Below are positions 21,167 through 24,676 of a DNA stretch of 24,676 nucleotides, in pieces. Both the position numbers and the translations under genes were made by a program. Position 1 is the first letter of the stretch; the number at the start of each line of letters is the position of its first letter. The stretch is from QHWK01 sp035315685. GTDB lineage: Bacteria; Acidobacteriota; Vicinamibacteria; Vicinamibacterales; CAVVIG01. The DNA lies in contig DATFXR010000243.1 of the NCBI GenBank assembly GCA_035315685.1, positions 1 to 24,676 of the forward strand. The letters are read 5' to 3'. The notes beneath the pieces are model-generated. The model worked only from the letters and a program-made list of their open reading frames with translations. It ran no database searches and had not been told where the DNA came from.

Positions 21167-22387
21167 CTACGACGATCGGGCCCCGACGCTCCGCTCCGCA
21201 ATCAGCTTCTCGACGCGATCGAGGATCTCGGCGGCGACCCGCGACTTCGGCTGCAGCGGCAACGTCTCGGCGCCGTCCGCGCCGACAATCGTCACCGCGT
21301 TCGTGTCCACGTCGAACCCGGCGTCAGTGCGCGAGACGTCATTCGCGACGATCAGGTCGGCGTGCTTCTTCGTGCGCTTTTCCGCCGCGCGCGCGACCAC
21401 GTTGTCGGTTTCCGCCGCAAATCCGACGAGCAGCGGACCGCGACTGGACGACAGGCGCCGCAACCCGAGCTCGCCGAGAATATCTGGCGTTTTGCGCAGG
21501 ACCAGCGTCAGCTCGTCGGCGTTCTTCTGCACCTTCTGGCGCGCCGGTTCGACGGGCGAATAGTCGGCGACCGCCGCCGCCATCACCACCACCTGCATGT
21601 CGCCCGCACGCGCGACGATGGCCGCGTGCATCTCTGCCGCGCGTCGCACGCGGACGATCTCCCGCGCCTGCGGCAGCTCGATCGTGGTCGGACCGGTGAC
21701 CAGCGTCACCTCCGCGCCGCGCCGGATCGCTTCGCTCGCGATCGCGTAGCCCATCCGGCCGCTGGAGCGGTTGCCGACGTAGCGAACCGGATCGAAGTCC
21801 TCGTAGGTCGGACCGGCGCTGACGAGCAGCCGCAGGCCGCGCAGCGGACCGTCGGGCCGCAGCACCGCCTGGGCGGCGGCGACAATCTCGTCCGGTTCGG
21901 CGAGGCGCCCTTTTCCGATCCACCCGCACGCCAGGTAGCCCTCGCCCGGCTCGACGAAGCGCACGCCTCGCGACGCGAGCGTATCCAGATTCTTCCGCAC
22001 CGCCTCGTGCGAGAACATCTGGGTGTTCATCGCCGGCGCCAGCAGCACCGGCGCGCGCGTCGCCGTGTAGAGCGTGGACAGGAAGTCGTCGGCGATGCCG
22101 TTCGCCATCTTGCCGATGATGTTCGCCGTGGCCGGCGCAATCAGCAGCAGGTCGATCGTCGACGCGATCGCGATGTGTTCGATGTCGGCGTTCATGCCGG
22201 CCTCGAACTGATCGGTGATGACGTGCCGCCGGGTGATCGCCTCGAACGTGATCGGGCCGACGAACTTCGCCGCCGAGTGGGTCATCACGGCGACGACGTC
22301 GTGGCCACGCTTCTGCAGTCCGCGCGCGACTTCGACCGCCTTGTAGGCGCCGATGCCGCCCGTGACGCCAAGCGCAACCAGGCTCAT
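21167..22387 (-). CDS. coaBC: Bifunctional phosphopantothenoylcysteine decarboxylase/synthase
   Basis: A 406-residue protein; the ATG at 22387 gives the standard start MSLVALGVTGGIGAYKAVEV. The flavin-dependent CoaC half (1-190) has catalytic His71 (IEHIAIAST), the PAMN motif (118-121) and the active Cys154 in GYLACGWIGKGRLAEP. The CoaB ligase half starts RLLVSAGPTYEDFDPVRYVG and contains NRSSGRMG and AAAVADYSP. It makes 4'-phosphopantetheine from phosphopantothenate and cysteine in CoA synthesis. It begins 4 bases after the rpoZ stop, so both are in one operon. Confidence 0.96.
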   Translation of the reverse strand: MSLVALGVTGGIGAYKAVEVARGLQKRGHDVVAVMTHSAAKFVGPITFEAITRRHVITDQFEAGMNADIEHIAIASTIDLLLIAPATANIIGKMANGIADDFLSTLYTATRAPVLLAPAMNTQMFSHEAVRKNLDTLASRGVRFVEPGEGYLACGWIGKGRLAEPDEIVAAAQAVLRPDGPLRGLRLLVSAGPTYEDFDPVRYVGNRSSGRMGYAIASEAIRRGAEVTLVTGPTTIELPQAREIVRVRRAAEMHAAIVARAGDMQVVVMAAAVADYSPVEPARQKVQKNADELTLVLRKTPDILGELGLRRLSSSRGPLLVGFAAETDNVVARAAEKRTKKHADLIVANDVSRTDAGFDVDTNAVTIVGADGAETLPLQPKSRVAAEILDRVEKLIAERSVGARSS

Positions 22388-22391
22388 GCGG

Positions 22392-22586
22392 CTACTCGCG
22401 GGTGGCGGCGGGATCGGCCTCGATCTTCTCGACCGCCCGGGTGATGACTTCCTTCTGTGCGATCGTCGTCTTCTTGTGATCGGCGACATCCACACGCGGC
22501 GTCGATCCGGCGAGCAACTGGCGGGCCCGAGCGCCGGCGGTGACGACGAACTCGAACGAATTCGGGAGCTTGCTGCGATCGATCAT
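22392..22586 (-). CDS. rpoZ: RNA polymerase omega subunit
   Basis: A 64-residue protein (MIDRSKLPNSFEFVVTAGAR). The family motif RSKLPNSFEFVVTAGARARQL is followed by a short basic part (DHKKTTIAQKEVITRAVEKI). Omega helps assemble RNA polymerase by binding beta'. The ATG overlaps the gmk stop by four bases (ATGA), and the gene sits between gmk and coaBC, the common order in many bacteria. Confidence 0.93.
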   Translation of the reverse strand: MIDRSKLPNSFEFVVTAGARARQLLAGSTPRVDVADHKKTTIAQKEVITRAVEKIEADPAATRE

Positions 22587-23260
22587 AAAAAAGTCCTGAC
22601 TATGCCTTCTGCCTCGCTCTGCATTCGCCGCAGGCGAGCGCGTTCTGCGATGACGATGCTGCGCAGCCGATCGACGGCGGCGGTCACTTCGTCGTTGACG
22701 ACCACGAAATCGTACTCGGAATAGGCGGCTACTTCGTCGCGCGCGACCTGCAGGCGCCGCTGCATCTCGGGCTCACTGTCCTTGCTGCGGCCGCGCAGCC
22801 GCCGCTCGAGAATCGCAAACGACGGTGGCATCACGAACACCGTCGTCGTCCGTACGCCGGCAGCACGCACTTTCCGCGCACCCTGCACGTCGATCACCAG
22901 GACGACGTCATCTCCGTCGGCAAGCAATCGCTCGGTATCGGCGGCGCCCGTCCCGTAGAGATGGCCGTAGAGCGAGGCCCACTCCAGGAACTCGCCCGCC
23001 TGCACCATCGCCTCGAAGCGCTCGCGTGAGACGAAATTATAGTCTACGCCATCGCACTCGCCGGGCCGCGCCGGACGCGATGTGTAAGACCGTGACATTC
23101 TGAGGCCCGGCGTCTCCTCGACCAGCCGCTCCACGAGTGTCGTCTTGCCGGCGCCGGAGGGTGCCGACACGATGAACAGCAGGCCGCGTGGCCCTGAGCC
23201 GGTCGACCGGTTCGTTTCCGCGGCGCGCGAGGGGGGATCGGTCCGGCGGTCACTCGACAT
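22583..23260 (-). CDS. gmk: Guanylate kinase
   Basis: A 225-residue protein, ATG at 23260. It phosphorylates GMP to GDP in the cytosol. The P-loop is VSAPSGAGKTTL (31-42). The GMP-binding segment SRSYTSRPARPGECDGVDYN, then GEFLEWASLYGHLYGT and the lid RLRGRSKDSEPEMQRRL, are all normal. The first 25 residues (SSDRRTDPPSRAAETNRSTG) are an unconserved, disordered extension. The gene overlaps yicC by 11 bases upstream and rpoZ by four bases downstream. Confidence 0.96.
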   Translation of the reverse strand: MSSDRRTDPPSRAAETNRSTGSGPRGLLFIVSAPSGAGKTTLVERLVEETPGLRMSRSYTSRPARPGECDGVDYNFVSRERFEAMVQAGEFLEWASLYGHLYGTGAADTERLLADGDDVVLVIDVQGARKVRAAGVRTTTVFVMPPSFAILERRLRGRSKDSEPEMQRRLQVARDEVAAYSEYDFVVVNDEVTAAVDRLRSIVIAERARLRRMQSEAEGIVRTFL

Positions 23261-24143
23261 TCTGGACCTGCTCCCGCATTTTCTCGAGCTCCGCCTTCGC
23301 GGCGATGATCAGCTCCGAGACCCGCAGGCCGTCCGCCTTCGAACCCATCGTGTTCACCTCGCGGTTCATCTCCTGCAGGAGGAAATCGAGCTTGCGGCCG
23401 CAGGGCTCGGGACTGTCCGCGAGCGCGCTCCAGTGCGACACGTGGCCGCGAAACCGTTCCACCTCCTCGCTGATGTCGGAGCGCGCGGCCATGCGGACGA
23501 TCTCCTGCGCCACAGCCGCCTCGTCGGCCTGCAGCTCGGTCCGCAGCTCGCGCACACGCTCGGTAATCCGCTGTTCCATCGCTGCGCGGCCTTCGTCAGC
23601 CGCCGTGGCGATGCGCTCGACGAGGCGCGCGACTCCGATCCGGCGGCTGTCGAGATCGGTGCGCAGCTGGTCGCCTTCGCGCGACCGCATCGTGTCGAGG
23701 TCGACGAGCGCCTCCTCCACCGCCGACCGTGCGGTCGCTGCAATCGCCGTCTGCACGTCTTCGTCGTCGGACGGCTGATGCTCGCGGATCGTGATCGCCT
23801 GCGGCATGCGCAGCAGATCGCCCGGCGTCAGCGAGCCGCTGACGAGACCGCGATCGCGCGCCTGATCCAGCGCCGCCTCCAGAGCACGGCCGAACTGCTC
23901 GTTGAACTCGACCTCGAGACCGGCGACCTGGCGCACCTGCAGCGAAACGCTCAGCTCCACGCGCCCACGCGCGACGTGCCGGGCGACGAGCGCCCGGACG
24001 TCCGCTTCGATGGACGCGAGCGACTGCGGGCTGCGGATCTGCAGATCGAGATACCGGTGATTGACGGCGCGAACCGTTACCGCAACCGTCGCACGTTCGT
24101 CCTCGCGCGACACCGACGCAAACCCGGTCATGCTCTTGATCAT
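23250..24143 (-). CDS. yicC: YicC-family endoribonuclease/stress protein
   Basis: A 297-residue protein of normal family length, ATG at 24143. It begins MIKSMTGFASVSREDE, with the family hallmark SMTGF, and has VRAVNHRYLDLQIR and, near the end, GRKLDFLLQEMNREVNTMGS and KAELEKMREQVQNVE. Members are endoribonucleases; E. coli YicC has been reported to act on RyhB RNA. The middle is largely helical. It is the first gene of the minus-strand series with gmk and rpoZ, a widely conserved neighbourhood. Confidence 0.95.
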   Translation of the reverse strand: MIKSMTGFASVSREDERATVAVTVRAVNHRYLDLQIRSPQSLASIEADVRALVARHVARGRVELSVSLQVRQVAGLEVEFNEQFGRALEAALDQARDRGLVSGSLTPGDLLRMPQAITIREHQPSDDEDVQTAIAATARSAVEEALVDLDTMRSREGDQLRTDLDSRRIGVARLVERIATAADEGRAAMEQRITERVRELRTELQADEAAVAQEIVRMAARSDISEEVERFRGHVSHWSALADSPEPCGRKLDFLLQEMNREVNTMGSKADGLRVSELIIAAKAELEKMREQVQNVE

Positions 24144-24148
24144 CTGCT

Positions 24149-24258
24149 GACGCTCGGCTGAAGCCTTCTCGCTGTGCCCTTCCCGCGGTTCTGACCCGCC
24201 TGACCCATCCGCCCCATCCCTCGCATCTATCCCATCCGTCCCATCCGTCCCATCCGTC
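24149..24258. repeat. Intergenic repeats: dispersed word and CCCATCCGT array
   Basis: The stretch starts with GACGCTCGGCTGAAGCCTTC (24149-24168), identical to 9573-9592. From about 24185 it is a run of degenerate 9-mers (CCCATCCGT three times exactly, with earlier variants such as CCCATCCGC and CCCATCCCT). It fills the gap between the ABC exporter and yicC, where the promoter of the yicC operon should also lie; none was recognised. Confidence 0.75.
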
Positions 24259-24676
24259 CTACGACGGCACCATCCGCCTCTCCGCGCGGCGGCCCTCGAG
24301 CAGCTGCAACTGATAGAGCGTCGCGTAGGTGCCTTCCGGATTCGCGAGCAATTCCTCGTGACGGCCGATCTCGACGACGCGTCCCCGCTCGAGCACGATG
24401 ATCGCGTCGGCGCGGCGGATCGTCGACAGCCGGTGCGCGATCACGAACGACGTGCGGTTCATCATCAGGTTGGTGAGCGCTTCCTGCACCAGCAGTTCCG
24501 ACTCGGTGTCGAGCGCTGACGTCGCTTCGTCCAGGACGAGGATTGGCGCGTTCTTCAGCAGCGCGCGCGCAATCGCGATTCGCTGCCGCTGACCTCCCGA
24601 CAGACGCTGACCGCGCTCGCCGATCATCGTGTTGTAGCCCTGCGGCAGCGCCGCGACGAAATCGTGCGCGTTCGCG
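24259..24676 (-). CDS. ABC exporter ATPase domain, C-terminal part (MsbA-like)
   Basis: The gene enters from the right edge; 138 C-terminal residues are visible. They contain the end of the nucleotide-binding domain: FVAALPQGYNTMIGERG, the signature LSGGQRQRIAIARALL, Walker B ILVLDEATSALD and the switch histidine in VIAHRLSTIRRAD. This is the pattern of fused membrane/ATPase exporters of the MsbA type, which often flip lipid A or export lipids and drugs. The membrane domain is outside the window, so the substrate is open. It runs in the same direction as yicC, 115 bases before it. Confidence 0.9.
   Translation of the reverse strand, partial: ANAHDFVAALPQGYNTMIGERGQRLSGGQRQRIAIARALLKNAPILVLDEATSALDTESELLVQEALTNLMMNRTSFVIAHRLSTIRRADAIIVLERGRVVEIGRHEELLANPEGTYATLYQLQLLEGRRAERRMVPS

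Noticed and set aside
24185..24250. Tandem CCCATCCGT units as a CRISPR array
   Set aside because: The units are 9 bases without spacers and no cas genes are present.

Overview
The window looks like chromosomal DNA of a high-GC Gram-negative bacterium, most probably an Acidobacteriota member of the Vicinamibacteria type. This is an inference from gene content, the compact yicC-gmk-rpoZ-coaBC-udg-priA housekeeping cluster, an MsbA-like ABC exporter and many short intergenic repeat words; no rRNA or other definitive marker is present.

Layout. Positions 1-3657 hold ordinary accessory metabolism: the C-terminal part of a molybdopterin hydroxylase, two small secreted proteins and an exported amidohydrolase. 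Positions 3658-8388 are a graveyard of mobile DNA lying against the 3' end of a tRNA-Pro gene. It contains half of an esterase gene, two minus-strand integron cassettes bounded by attC-like palindromes, a 5'-truncated integron integrase, a 5'-truncated IS256-type transposase joined head to head with it, a small intact AAA ATPase gene, and the core-binding half of a second tyrosine recombinase. The integron remnant is unusual: intI reads in the same direction as its cassettes, with its 3' end facing them, as known from Treponema denticola and some Planctomycetes rather than from class 1 integrons.

Positions 8389-10088 carry tRNA-Pro(GGG), a MerR regulator, a lipoprotein and dut. Positions 10099-15099 form what looks like a potassium-homeostasis locus: a KdpD-type Usp protein, KdpE, a short KdpD-like kinase lacking the N-terminal sensor half, and divergently a small membrane protein coupled to a KimA/YdaO-like permease. 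The structural kdpFABC genes are absent. The same 18-bp operator-like box lies upstream of usp and between the kinase and permease units, which suggests one regulon.

Positions 15165-24676 are housekeeping: der, an HU/IHF protein with a site-2 protease, then the minus-strand series yicC, gmk, rpoZ, coaBC, udg and priA with overlapping or near-touching ends, and a partial ABC exporter. A recurring theme is short-period repeat words, and in der, priA (twice) and udg such low-complexity repeat DNA lies in frame inside the coding sequence, making odd proline- or charge-rich linkers.
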